NCBI GenBank assembly: GCA_002282015.1
Contig: NCIJ01000013.1
Span: 1 to 32,170, forward strand
DNA: 32,170 nt
Reading direction: 5' to 3'
Source of the DNA: Sulfuricurvum sp. 17-40-25
GTDB lineage: Bacteria > Campylobacterota > Campylobacteria > Campylobacterales > Sulfurimonadaceae
Shown here: positions 15,959 to 24,395 of the stretch, in pieces
Layout of the letters: every line of letters begins with the position of its first letter
How positions within the stretch are numbered: position 1 is the stretch's first letter
Translations under genes and position numbers: made by a program
Notes under the pieces: generated by a model
Databases searched by the model: none
Seen by the model: the letters and a program-made list of their open reading frames with translations, nothing else
Told to the model about the DNA's origin: nothing

Positions 15959-17566
15959 GTGTTAGAAAAATTTACTCCAAACCAGCGTTTGTTGTTAGCC
16001 GTTGCGCTTTCATTTGCTTTTTTTATCGGCTATACAACGCTCTTCCCTCCCACATCCACGAGTGTGGATGCTAATAAATCAGCTGAAGTTGCTTTAAAAC
16101 AAAATACAGCGCAATCCGATATACCGGAACCGTTGAATCCAAAACTAGATACAGTAAGTAATGTTAAAACCGTTAAGACTGATACATTAACAACGATCAA
16201 TTCAAAAGAATTCACCCTTAAAATAGACACATTGGGACGTATTTCTTCAATAGTCCTAAAGAGTGCTAAGCATGATAATAAAGAAGGCAAATTAGCAGAG
16301 CTAATCTCTTCTTCCGGACCTAAGCCTTTACAAATACGTTTCGCAGATGAAGCATTAGAGTCTGCTGCACAAAAAACACCGTATTCCAGTAATATAGATG
16401 ATATAGTTCTTGGCGAAAACGGTAAAGCAGAAGTGTTGTTAACACAAGCACTTAATGGGTTAAATGTCACTAAAAAAGTAACTTTTTACGCAGATGGGCA
16501 TTACGATGTTTTGATGAACTTATCCGATGAAAAGCGTTATTTTGTGTATTTGGGTCAGCATCCAGAGATCAATGACAAGATGATGACAGTAACGGGTGCA
16601 ATGATCTATGCAGGAGACAATCAAACAACGATTTTTGAAGACGGTGATGTTGAGGGTAGAGAGGGCTTTAGTAATGTCCATCTTTTATCTGCATTTGATC
16701 AGTATTTTGCAACCATTTTCTATGCTTTTGACGCAGCAACGCCTGTTTATGTTGAACGCGACATTAATGACAACCCTGTCAGTTATTTGGAAGGGACTAA
16801 GTCATTCGCTTTTAAAGGGTATGTTGGACCAAAAGAATATAAAGTATTAGAATCTATTGATCCGGTTTTAACACATGCTATCGAATTTGGGATGTTTACG
16901 TTTATTGCAGAGCCTATTTTCAAAGTCTTGATGTGGTTGCATGGAATATTAGGTAACTGGGGATGGGCGATTATTGCTTTGACCGCTCTTATTCGTATGA
17001 TACTTTACCCTTTGACACAAAAGGGAATGGTCTCTATGCAAAAGATCAAGGAAATCGCTCCTAAGATCAAAGAAGTTCAAGCAAAATACAAAGGCGATCC
17101 ACAACGTATGAACGCTGCTGTTATGGAGATGTACAAAAAGCATGGAGCAAATCCATTAGGCGGATGTCTTCCATTGGTATTACAGATTCCTGTTTTCTTT
17201 GCTATTTACCGTGTTTTACTCAATGCCGTCGAACTTCAGGGAGCACCTTGGCTTCTTTGGGTTACGGATTTATCACGCATGGACCCGTATTATATTTTAC
17301 CGATCCTTATGGGTGCTACAATGTATTATCAGCAGAAGATTACGCCAAGTAATTTCACTGATCCGTTACAAGAAAAAATCTTTAAATTTTTACCGATCAT
17401 ATTTACGTTCTTTTTCTTCACATTCCCAGCAGGACTTGTGTTGTACTGGTTCATCAACAATATTTTCTCAATTGCGCAACAGTACCTTGTAAACAGACAG
17501 TTTGCAGCAGCACGTATTACACGGCATGAAGCGCATCTCGCGGAGAAGCACCATGAAAAAGATTGA
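15959..17566 (+). CDS. yidC: Membrane protein insertase YidC
   Basis: YidC inserts and folds inner-membrane proteins, alone or with SecYEG. The 535-residue protein begins with a membrane helix (LLLAVALSFAFFIGYTTLFPP). It then has the large periplasmic P1 domain (about 30-320) typical of Gram-negative YidC, and the conserved five-helix core with LTALIRMILYPLTQKGMVSMQKIKEIAPKIKEVQAKYKGD, GGCLPLVLQIPVFFAIYRVLLNAVEL and FPAGLVLYWFINNIFSIAQQY. The basic C-terminal tail ends AEKHHEKD. The start is GTG 15959, just after AAAGGATAAC. The 3' end overlaps jag by 14 bases. Confidence 0.97.
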   Translation: MLEKFTPNQRLLLAVALSFAFFIGYTTLFPPTSTSVDANKSAEVALKQNTAQSDIPEPLNPKLDTVSNVKTVKTDTLTTINSKEFTLKIDTLGRISSIVLKSAKHDNKEGKLAELISSSGPKPLQIRFADEALESAAQKTPYSSNIDDIVLGENGKAEVLLTQALNGLNVTKKVTFYADGHYDVLMNLSDEKRYFVYLGQHPEINDKMMTVTGAMIYAGDNQTTIFEDGDVEGREGFSNVHLLSAFDQYFATIFYAFDAATPVYVERDINDNPVSYLEGTKSFAFKGYVGPKEYKVLESIDPVLTHAIEFGMFTFIAEPIFKVLMWLHGILGNWGWAIIALTALIRMILYPLTQKGMVSMQKIKEIAPKIKEVQAKYKGDPQRMNAAVMEMYKKHGANPLGGCLPLVLQIPVFFAIYRVLLNAVELQGAPWLLWVTDLSRMDPYYILPILMGATMYYQQKITPSNFTDPLQEKIFKFLPIIFTFFFFTFPAGLVLYWFINNIFSIAQQYLVNRQFAAARITRHEAHLAEKHHEKD

Positions 17567-18386
17567 AGCCCCTTCTCTTGAGCTGGCTTACGCAAAAGCT
17601 GCAGCAGAATTTGAATGTTCTGTTACCGTATTGCAAGTAGAAATTGTTCAATTTCCTTCAAAAGGGATTTTAGGTCTCTTTAAAAAATCAGCCATTATTG
17701 TGGCAAACCTACCGGTTACATCTGCTCCTGCAGTAGGAAAAAAGTCTTCGGCACCGGTTGTCAGTGAAGAAGTACATGAAGAAGAAATCGAGCATCGCGG
17801 TTCAATGCACAACGACGTTTTACTTGGCGAATCGTTTGCTACTGCTCAAGAAGATGACTTGGATGAAGATGATGAAGACATGTACGGTGATTATGATGAC
17901 CAAGACGATTATGAAGAACTTTCGGTAGATGAATGCGCCCTTGAAGTAAAAGAAAAGATCAATGAGCTTTTTAAATCTATTTGTTTTGATCTTCATGCGA
18001 TCGAAGTCTCTGCATACGATGAAAACACTTTACTAGTAGAAATTACAGGGGTTGACTCAGCACTTATGATCGGAAAAGAAGGGTACCGTTATAAGGCACT
18101 CTCGTATATGTTGTTCAACTGGATCAATGCAGCCTATGGATTGCAGCTACGCTTAGAAATTGCAGAGTTTTTGAAAAATCAAGAAGAGTCAATTTCTCGT
18201 TACTTGGTGGGTGTTTGTGAAAGTATCGAGCGTGAAGGTCGTGGTCAGACCAAAACACTTGACGGTGTTTTGGTTCAAATTGCGTTAAAGCAACTTCGAG
18301 ATCGATATCCTGATCGTTATGTAGCGATACGTTCGACGCGTGATGGCGGTAAATTTATTGTCATTAACAGCTACCACGAGTATTAA
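17553..18386 (+). CDS. jag: Jag/KhpB-like RNA-binding protein (Jag_N, KH, R3H)
   Basis: This is a 277-residue cytoplasmic RNA-binding protein. The N-terminal Jag domain (about 1-50) contains KGILGLFKK. An acidic linker around residues 102-125 has more than a dozen Asp and Glu residues. A KH domain follows, with GVDSALMIGKEGYRYKALSYMLFNW. The end is R3H-like (RDRYPDRYVAIRSTRDGGKFIVINSYHEY), though the canonical RxxxH is not obvious. The frame opens at 17502, but GGAGAAG at 17542-17548 points to ATG 17553. Jag/KhpB proteins next to yidC are widespread and influence RNA stability and cell envelope growth, a role known mainly from Gram-positives. Confidence 0.9.
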   Translation: MKKIEAPSLELAYAKAAAEFECSVTVLQVEIVQFPSKGILGLFKKSAIIVANLPVTSAPAVGKKSSAPVVSEEVHEEEIEHRGSMHNDVLLGESFATAQEDDLDEDDEDMYGDYDDQDDYEELSVDECALEVKEKINELFKSICFDLHAIEVSAYDENTLLVEITGVDSALMIGKEGYRYKALSYMLFNWINAAYGLQLRLEIAEFLKNQEESISRYLVGVCESIEREGRGQTKTLDGVLVQIALKQLRDRYPDRYVAIRSTRDGGKFIVINSYHEY

Positions 18387-18392
18387 TTTTTT

Positions 18393-19736
18393 ATGAATCA
18401 CACCATCGTTGCCATTGCTACGGCACATGGCGTGGGTTCGATTGCTATTGTTCGTCTCAGCGGCCAAGAATCGCTTCCTATTGCCTTGAAACTTTCCCAA
18501 AAACATACGCTTGAACCTCGATATGCAACCTTAACCTCTTTGTATCATGATTCTGGAGTATTAATTGATGAAGCCATTGTTATTTATTTTCAAGGACCTA
18601 AAAGCTTTACAGGCGAAGATGTCGTTGAGTTTCAATGCCATGGCGGTATGATTGTTGCCCAATCGGTTTTGAGAGCGTGTGTAGCTTACGGAGCAAGTCT
18701 AGCACAGCCGGGTGAGTTTAGTAAGCGTGCGTTTCTCAATGGACGTCTTGATTTAACTCAAGCAGAAGCGATTGCGTCATTGATAGAGGCAAAAAGTGAT
18801 GATGCCGCACGGGTGCTTGCTCGTCAGATGAAGGGTGAACTGCGAGAGTATGTTGAAGCTATTCGCGATTCATTGCTTGAGATCTTGGCGTATTCGGAAG
18901 TGGTGATTGATTATGCTGAAGAAGATCTACCGCAAGATGTTGTGGATCAAATAGGGCATAAGCTGGAAAAAATCACCAAAGAGCTCTCTAAAACATTGGA
19001 ATCGAGTCGCAGACGAAGCGGTTTAATGCAAGGGTTTCGTGTCGCCATTATCGGAAAACCCAATGTTGGGAAAAGCTCATTACTTAATGCTTTATTGGAG
19101 TATGAACGTGCAATTGTAAGTGAAATCGCGGGAACAACGCGTGATACCATTGAAGAACAAGTTCGTTTGGGTACGCATTTGATCCGTCTTGTTGATACAG
19201 CAGGGATTCGAAATGCTCATGATGAGATTGAAAAAATTGGGATTGAACGCTCCATAGCGGCTATCGAGAATTCGGACTTGGTTGTTGCGTTGTTCGATAA
19301 TAGCCGAGAGTGTGATGACGAAGACACCGCAATTATGAGTTTGATGGAGCAGTTTTCTTCCACAAAACCTTTTATTTGTATACTGAATAAAGTCGATCTT
19401 CCACAAAAATTTGAAACAACGCTTCTTGAACGATATGTTCCCATTGAATTGAGTTGTAAGACCGATACACAAGCGCTAGTAGATGCATTAACACACCTGA
19501 TGGACTATGATAACGATTCAGAAGCCATGATGCTTATCTCAGAGCGTCAGATCAATGCTACTGCCCAAGCCGTCAATGACATAAATGATGCACATGAACC
19601 ATTGAACAGTGGTGAATTGGAACTTTTTTCCTTTCATATCAATCAGGCTATCCGCTCTATCGCTTCTTTAACTCGTCCCTATGAGCTTGATGAGATGTTT
19701 GATAAGATGTTCGGCCAATTTTGTTTAGGTAAATGA
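18393..19736 (+). CDS. mnmE: tRNA uridine-5-carboxymethylaminomethyl modification GTPase MnmE
   Basis: MnmE works with MnmG to modify the wobble uridine of certain tRNAs. The 447 residues comprise the N-terminal tetrahydrofolate-binding domain (TIVAIATAHGVGSIAIVRLSG, FTGEDVVEFQCHGG), a helical domain, and an inserted G domain with P-loop GKPNVGKSS (near 221-229), the switch region AGTTRDTIEE, DTAG (near 267) and NKVD (near 332). It ends FCLGK, the conserved CxGK motif with the catalytic Cys. The ATG follows the jag stop by 6 bases. The next gene overlaps it by 4 bases, tying ruvX to the rpmH cluster. Confidence 0.97.
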   Translation: MNHTIVAIATAHGVGSIAIVRLSGQESLPIALKLSQKHTLEPRYATLTSLYHDSGVLIDEAIVIYFQGPKSFTGEDVVEFQCHGGMIVAQSVLRACVAYGASLAQPGEFSKRAFLNGRLDLTQAEAIASLIEAKSDDAARVLARQMKGELREYVEAIRDSLLEILAYSEVVIDYAEEDLPQDVVDQIGHKLEKITKELSKTLESSRRRSGLMQGFRVAIIGKPNVGKSSLLNALLEYERAIVSEIAGTTRDTIEEQVRLGTHLIRLVDTAGIRNAHDEIEKIGIERSIAAIENSDLVVALFDNSRECDDEDTAIMSLMEQFSSTKPFICILNKVDLPQKFETTLLERYVPIELSCKTDTQALVDALTHLMDYDNDSEAMMLISERQINATAQAVNDINDAHEPLNSGELELFSFHINQAIRSIASLTRPYELDEMFDKMFGQFCLGK

Positions 19737-20128
19737 TGGATTCGATTATAGCGATTGATTTGGGTTTGAAGCGAATCGGGCTTGCTCTGAGTTCAGGAGT
19801 AGCGATAGTGACACCGCTTCCAGCAATAAAGCGAAAGAACCGAAATCAAGCAGCAAACGATGTCAAAAAAGTCTTGAATGAATATGGGGTTACTACGGTT
19901 GTGATTGGTATACCAATGGGAAGTACTACTGAGGATGAGATGCGTCGTCGCGTAGAACATTTTATGAATTTGGTGGATTTTAAAGGGGAGATTGCCTATC
20001 AAGACGAATCCCACAGCTCCCAAGAAGCCGAAGCGCTTATGAAAGGTGAGATCCGCTACAAACGTGACGGACGAATCGATTCACTCTCTGCAAAGATTAT
20101 TTTAGAACGCTATCTTAAACTAATTTAA
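19733..20128 (+). CDS. ruvX: YqgF/RuvX-type nuclease (pre-16S rRNA processing, Holliday junction resolvase-like)
   Basis: This is an RNase H-fold protein of 131 residues. Motifs: AIDLGLKRIGLAL with D9 near the N terminus, VIGIPMG, IAYQDESHSSQEAEALM, and a C-terminal KRDGRIDSLSAKIILERYLKL carrying the third acidic residue. In E. coli the homologue matures the 5' end of 16S rRNA. The start ATG overlaps the mnmE stop (ATGATG). The last 36 codons exist a second time at 21276-21379, downstream of an inserted segment, so this 3' end was a recombination or integration target. The gene itself is intact and complete. Confidence 0.92.
   Translation: MMDSIIAIDLGLKRIGLALSSGVAIVTPLPAIKRKNRNQAANDVKKVLNEYGVTTVVIGIPMGSTTEDEMRRRVEHFMNLVDFKGEIAYQDESHSSQEAEALMKGEIRYKRDGRIDSLSAKIILERYLKLI
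20048..20113 (+). repeat. 66-bp direct repeat, copy 1 (inside ruvX)
   Basis: This is identical over 66 bases to 21302-21367. The preceding 26 bases (20022-20047) also align with copy 2 but differ at five sites, all third codon positions. The pair brackets the inserted segment 20129-21275. Confidence 0.95.
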
Positions 20129-20195
20129 AAACTTCACTGCTTTTTTTGTAATTACTTTTGTAATGGCAAATTTATTTTTTTATAACAAATAATTG

Positions 20196-20201
20196 TATAA
20201 T
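20196..20201 (+). promoter_or_regulatory. Candidate -10 of the inserted lipoprotein gene
   Basis: TATAAT preceded by TTG lies 28 bases before the ATG at 20230 in an AT-rich gap. No convincing -35 is seen. The gap 20129-20229 otherwise contains only T-rich sequence and a weak ATTAC-N4-GTAAT hairpin near 20152-20165. Confidence 0.4.
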
Positions 20202-20229
20202 TAATTAGAATCTTCAAGTTGGGCAGGTC

Positions 20230-21195
20230 ATGCAGATATTATTAAAAACGCTTTATTTGATTGGCTTTGTTTTTTTTATAGTTGCACAAAGTGGTTGCTC
20301 TATTGATCCATTTATCCCTATTGAAGCCAAAAAATATACAATCAACTTTACTGTAGATGGTGAGGAATTTAATATTTCAAAAGAAGTTAAATTTTACTAT
20401 AGAGATGGCACGTGGGGTTCAGAAAGAGGTCAATCATGGATGGCGTCAGATGGACTAGGTGAATATATTGGGTACACAAGTAAAAACCTCCTTTTTATTG
20501 TTAGCCCATTCGAACGTACTTATGGAATTCATGAATATAGTTTTTCACCAAAAATTCTTGTGAGTGATAATAATGGCATAGAATATGAAGTATTTCATAA
20601 TAAAAGCTATTTAAATAGTAAGCACGATCTTAAAATTACAAAGCAAACAATGGATGTTTATGATGCAGGTACTACGAGTTATATAGCTATGAATAATCGT
20701 AAAAAATCTACAGATGAAAAACGAAAAAAATATTCTCTTTATAAAAGTTTTTGGATGAAAACATTTGACAAAGCATATATTGACAAAAATTTAAATCTAA
20801 AATCACTAATTAATGCTAAGAATGTTCCTTGGCTAAGAAAGGGTGAGTCTTATGATTTTACAACTCCTATTAATTTAAAAAAATATCAGGATGCTGGCCG
20901 TCAATGGTATTCAAGAGATACGTTAGGTGGTAATAGTTTAGGAATGTATCAATATGAAGAACATCAAGATAAAGTACAGCAGCTTATAAATTTTGAGGGT
21001 ATATGGACTAATAAACAATTAGGTTTTGATACTATACAACTTATAAAAAGTGACAAGGAAGAAAATTATCATTTTTATATAAACGATATTAATATAACTG
21101 CGAGATATATTCACCATGTGTTGTTTTATGAACCAGAATCTGAAAGCTTAATTGAAATACACTCGTTTGGGACTAACGAATTATCTAAGTGGTAA
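20230..21195 (+). CDS. Putative lipoprotein of unknown function, in inserted segment
   Basis: I do not recognise the family. The 321-residue product starts with a hydrophobic export signal ending AQSGC (C23), which resembles a lipobox although Gln is unusual at -3. The mature part is polar and Tyr-rich, with segments such as YTINFTVDGEEFNISKEVKFYYRDGTWGSERGQSWMASDG that suggest a beta-rich periplasmic or surface domain. Base composition is clearly more AT-rich than in mnmE, ruvX and ilvC. A TATAAT at 20196-20201 and GGGCAGGT before the ATG give it its own expression signals. It is the only complete gene between the two copies of the ruvX 3' end, so it is probably acquired cargo. Confidence 0.7.
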   Translation: MQILLKTLYLIGFVFFIVAQSGCSIDPFIPIEAKKYTINFTVDGEEFNISKEVKFYYRDGTWGSERGQSWMASDGLGEYIGYTSKNLLFIVSPFERTYGIHEYSFSPKILVSDNNGIEYEVFHNKSYLNSKHDLKITKQTMDVYDAGTTSYIAMNNRKKSTDEKRKKYSLYKSFWMKTFDKAYIDKNLNLKSLINAKNVPWLRKGESYDFTTPINLKKYQDAGRQWYSRDTLGGNSLGMYQYEEHQDKVQQLINFEGIWTNKQLGFDTIQLIKSDKEENYHFYINDINITARYIHHVLFYEPESESLIEIHSFGTNELSKW

Positions 21196-21207
21196 AATAT
21201 AGCATTT

Positions 21208-21232
21208 TATACACTTTTGTGAAAAGTGTATA
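21208..21232. promoter_or_regulatory. Perfect 11-bp palindrome overlapping a -10 (candidate operator)
   Basis: TATACACTTTT-GTG-AAAAGTGTATA forms a perfect dyad. Its right arm runs into TATAAT (21229-21234), which lies 8 bases before an ATG at 21243. The overlap with a -10 is typical of autorepressed promoters such as those of toxin-antitoxin or HTH-regulator genes. No T-run follows, so a terminator is less likely. Confidence 0.55.
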
Positions 21233-21242
21233 ATTATGATGT

Positions 21243-21293
21243 ATGAAATTTTTCAATGATATTAAATTAGATTTTAAGAAGCGGAAGCTCTGA
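21243..21293 (+). pseudogene. Truncated ORF start running into the ruvX remnant
   Basis: An ATG behind the palindromic promoter opens MKFFNDIKLDFKKRKL and then stops at 21291-21293. The first 11 codons lie in the inserted segment, and from 21276 the DNA is ruvX-derived read in another frame. This looks like the 5' end of a gene whose remainder was lost at the recombination junction. The leader lacks a clear ribosome site, so the call is tentative. Confidence 0.4.
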
Positions 21294-21379
21294 TGAAGGG
21301 CGAGATCCGCTACAAACGTGACGGACGAATCGATTCACTCTCTGCAAAGATTATTTTAGAACGCTATTTAAAACTCTAA
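21276..21379 (+). pseudogene. Duplicate of the ruvX 3' end (33 codons)
   Basis: In the ruvX frame this encodes EAEALMKGEI...SAKIILERYLKL and a TAA at 21377-21379, the same residues as the ruvX C terminus except for the lost final Ile. The DNA shows five third-position differences in the first 26 bases, then a 66-base identical core, then different synonymous endings. It lacks any start and is preceded by an in-frame stop, so it is a remnant. It lies 4 bases from the convergent sodB stop, which may be the original ruvX-sodB junction. Confidence 0.93.
21302..21367 (+). repeat. 66-bp direct repeat, copy 2 (ruvX remnant)
   Basis: This is identical to 20048-20113 and lies 1254 bases downstream in the same orientation. 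Together the copies flank the putative lipoprotein gene and the palindromic promoter. Confidence 0.95.
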
Positions 21380-21383
21380 TCAC

Positions 21384-21962
21384 TTATTTTGGAAGATTAT
21401 GGGACACGTATTCCCAGTTAACCAGATTCCACCAATTTTCCAAATAATCGGGACGTCCGTTACGATAATCAATATAATACGCGTGTTCCCAGACATCACA
21501 GGTCAACAGTGGGGTGAGATTGTGACGTATAGGGGTATCCGCATTGCTGGTTGACTCAATGGCGAGTTTTTTATCCTTAGTAATCACCAACCAGACCCAA
21601 CCAGACCCGAAAAATCCTGCTGCAGTTGTTAACATCTTTTCTTTGAATGCTTGCATCGATCCAAAATCACGTTGAATCAAAGAGGAAAGCTCTGATGAAG
21701 GAGTGCTAGGATTAGGTGAAAGGCAGTTCCAGTAAAAATCATGATTAAATACTTGAGCCGCATTATTAAAAATAGCACCATCAGCATGTTTGACTGTATC
21801 TACGAGTGTTTTATCTGCATACTGCGTTCCAGTGATGAGTCCGTTAAGTTTATTGACATATCCAGCATGGTGCTTCCCATAATGATACGAAACGGTTTCA
21901 GCTGAGATATGGGGTTCTAGGGCAGTTTGTGCATAAGGTAATTGCATTAATGTATGTTGCAT
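21384..21962 (-). CDS. sodB: Iron superoxide dismutase
   Basis: This enzyme dismutates superoxide to oxygen and hydrogen peroxide. All four metal ligands are in the expected places: H27 (SYHYGKHH), H74 (FNHDFYW), D156 and H160 (CDVWEHAYY). Q70 in NNAAQVFNH is at the position where Fe-type enzymes carry the hydrogen-bonding Gln. The length of 192 residues and the absence of a signal peptide fit a cytoplasmic Fe-SOD. A strong AAGGAG ribosome site precedes the ATG. The gene is convergent with the ruvX remnant (4 bases) and divergent from ilvC across a 254-base gap. Confidence 0.95.
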   Translation of the reverse strand: MQHTLMQLPYAQTALEPHISAETVSYHYGKHHAGYVNKLNGLITGTQYADKTLVDTVKHADGAIFNNAAQVFNHDFYWNCLSPNPSTPSSELSSLIQRDFGSMQAFKEKMLTTAAGFFGSGWVWLVITKDKKLAIESTSNADTPIRHNLTPLLTCDVWEHAYYIDYRNGRPDYLENWWNLVNWEYVSHNLPK

Positions 21963-22017
21963 TTTGTACTCCTTGCTAATTTGATTTATTCTACAAGTGT
22001 TTTTATAAAATATACCA

Positions 22018-22037
22018 AAATATAATTGATTATATTT
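22018..22037. promoter_or_regulatory. AT-rich dyad upstream of sodB
   Basis: AAATATAA-TTGA-TTATATTT is an 8-base inverted repeat 56-75 bases upstream of the sodB start. Its core, TATAAT-TG-ATTATA, resembles Fur/PerR-type boxes but has a 2-base rather than 1-base centre. Control of sodB by iron or peroxide sensors is common, but in such AT-rich DNA this could be chance. Confidence 0.3.
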
Positions 22038-22166
22038 ATATTTATGTGCAATAACAGAATAGAAAGTTATAGAAAAGTCAAAATAAAAGAGACTATTTAA
22101 AGGTGTAGTTAGTATTGGCTAGATTGTTATAAGCGATTGCTAATATTAATTTTTGGAAAGCTGGGG

Positions 22167-22172
22167 TATAAT
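22167..22172 (+). promoter_or_regulatory. Candidate -10 of ilvC
   Basis: TATAAT follows GGGG 44 bases upstream of the ilvC ATG. No -35 hexamer is well placed. The transcript leader (about 22179-22216) would be short and shows no obvious attenuator or riboswitch. The rest of the 254-base sodB-ilvC gap holds the sodB promoter region and nothing else I recognise. Confidence 0.5.
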
Positions 22173-22207
22173 TCGCGAAATTTTGCGCCTCTAAGGCACT
22201 TACTTAA

Positions 22208-23239
<1,032 letters not shown>

Positions 23240-23246
23240 TTTCTTC

Positions 23247-23267
23247 GAAAGCCATTCTATGGCTTTC
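23247..23267 (+). terminator. Hairpin after ilvC
   Basis: GAAAGCCAT-TCT-ATGGCTTTC is a perfect 9-bp stem 8 bases after the ilvC stop. It is not followed by a real T-run, so it would be an imperfect intrinsic terminator or an mRNA-stabilising 3' hairpin. Confidence 0.5.
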
Positions 23268-23294
23268 ATCCAATTCAAATTAAAGTGCATCTAA

Positions 23295-24323
23295 ATGGAT
23301 AAACCTTCTTTTTCTTTTCGAAATCTTTTAACCCTTAAAAATCTTATTCTTATCGTATCGGTCTTAATCGCGGTATTAGTAGCTGTATTGGTCGGTTATT
23401 TCATTGGCTTCAATCAAGTTCAAGAAAAATTGGATCAAGAACGAGATGAAACACAGCGCCTAATGGCACAGATTCAAGAAATCACTAAATTAGACTCAAA
23501 TACATCGGATAATGTACTGGCAAGACCCGTGAAACATGACATTGAAACGGCAAAATTAAAAAAAGAGCTCAAAGAGTTATTGAAACATGAAGGGTTAAGT
23601 GCCAGACATGAGTACGCTCCAAAAGATAAAAAAGCACTTCCTCCTCCTGCTGAACCAAGAGCTGAAATTCCTGCTAAGGTATGTGGTGCAAAATTAGTGA
23701 TTATTATGGATGATGTATCCTATGAGCATGATGTTGATGCGATTCGTTCGACTGGACTGCCTTTGGTTATGTCTTTTTTACCACCAAGTCCGAGGCATCC
23801 TGAGTCGGCAACATTAGCAGCATCCGTTTCGGGATATATGGTTCACTTGCCATTAGAAGCAGTTTCTTATCATCAAGAAGAGCCGATTACTCTGCGTATT
23901 ACTGATTCGATTGAAACCATAACAAAACAAATAGCTTTAGTTAAACGTCTGTATCCGAATGTTCGCTACATCAACAACCATACAGGTTCTAAGTTTACTT
24001 CTGATGAAGCTGCTATGGACAGGCTGATTGGTGTTATGAAAGAAAATGGTCTTATTTTTGTGGACAGTAGAACTATAGCAGCAAGCAAGGCTAAGGTGGT
24101 TAATGCTAAATATGGTTTGCGTTATTTGGGTCGCGATGTCTTTTTAGATCATCAAGACGGTGTTGCAAATGTCAAAAAACAAATTCGTGAAGCGGTTGCA
24201 GTTGCGAAAAAACATGGAAGTGCTATTGCCATTGGGCATCCACGCCCTGATACCATTAAAGCATTGAAAGAATCCAAAGATATTTTAAATCAAGTTCAAC
24301 TCGTGAGGATTGATCAAATCTGA
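23295..24323 (+). CDS. Divergent polysaccharide deacetylase family protein (YibQ-like)
   Basis: The 342-residue protein has an N-terminal membrane anchor (about 16-38, ILIVSVLIAVLVAVLVGYFIGF). A charged, probably coiled-coil and Pro-rich spacer (about 40-125) follows, and then a NodB-like barrel of the PF04748 divergent deacetylase family: KLVIIMDDVS, GLPLVMSFLPPSPRHP, VHLPLE, YINNHTGSKFTSD, FVDSRT and AIAIGHPRPDT. It would sit in the periplasm tethered to the inner membrane. The substrate is unknown, and whether the family is catalytically active is not established. It starts 55 bases after ilvC, beyond the hairpin. Confidence 0.85.
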   Translation: MDKPSFSFRNLLTLKNLILIVSVLIAVLVAVLVGYFIGFNQVQEKLDQERDETQRLMAQIQEITKLDSNTSDNVLARPVKHDIETAKLKKELKELLKHEGLSARHEYAPKDKKALPPPAEPRAEIPAKVCGAKLVIIMDDVSYEHDVDAIRSTGLPLVMSFLPPSPRHPESATLAASVSGYMVHLPLEAVSYHQEEPITLRITDSIETITKQIALVKRLYPNVRYINNHTGSKFTSDEAAMDRLIGVMKENGLIFVDSRTIAASKAKVVNAKYGLRYLGRDVFLDHQDGVANVKKQIREAVAVAKKHGSAIAIGHPRPDTIKALKESKDILNQVQLVRIDQI

Positions 24324-24395
24324 CAATCTGTCATATATTAGGATATAACGTCTATTTTTTGCTATTGTTTGTATTATTTTAGAGGTGAACTTTAA

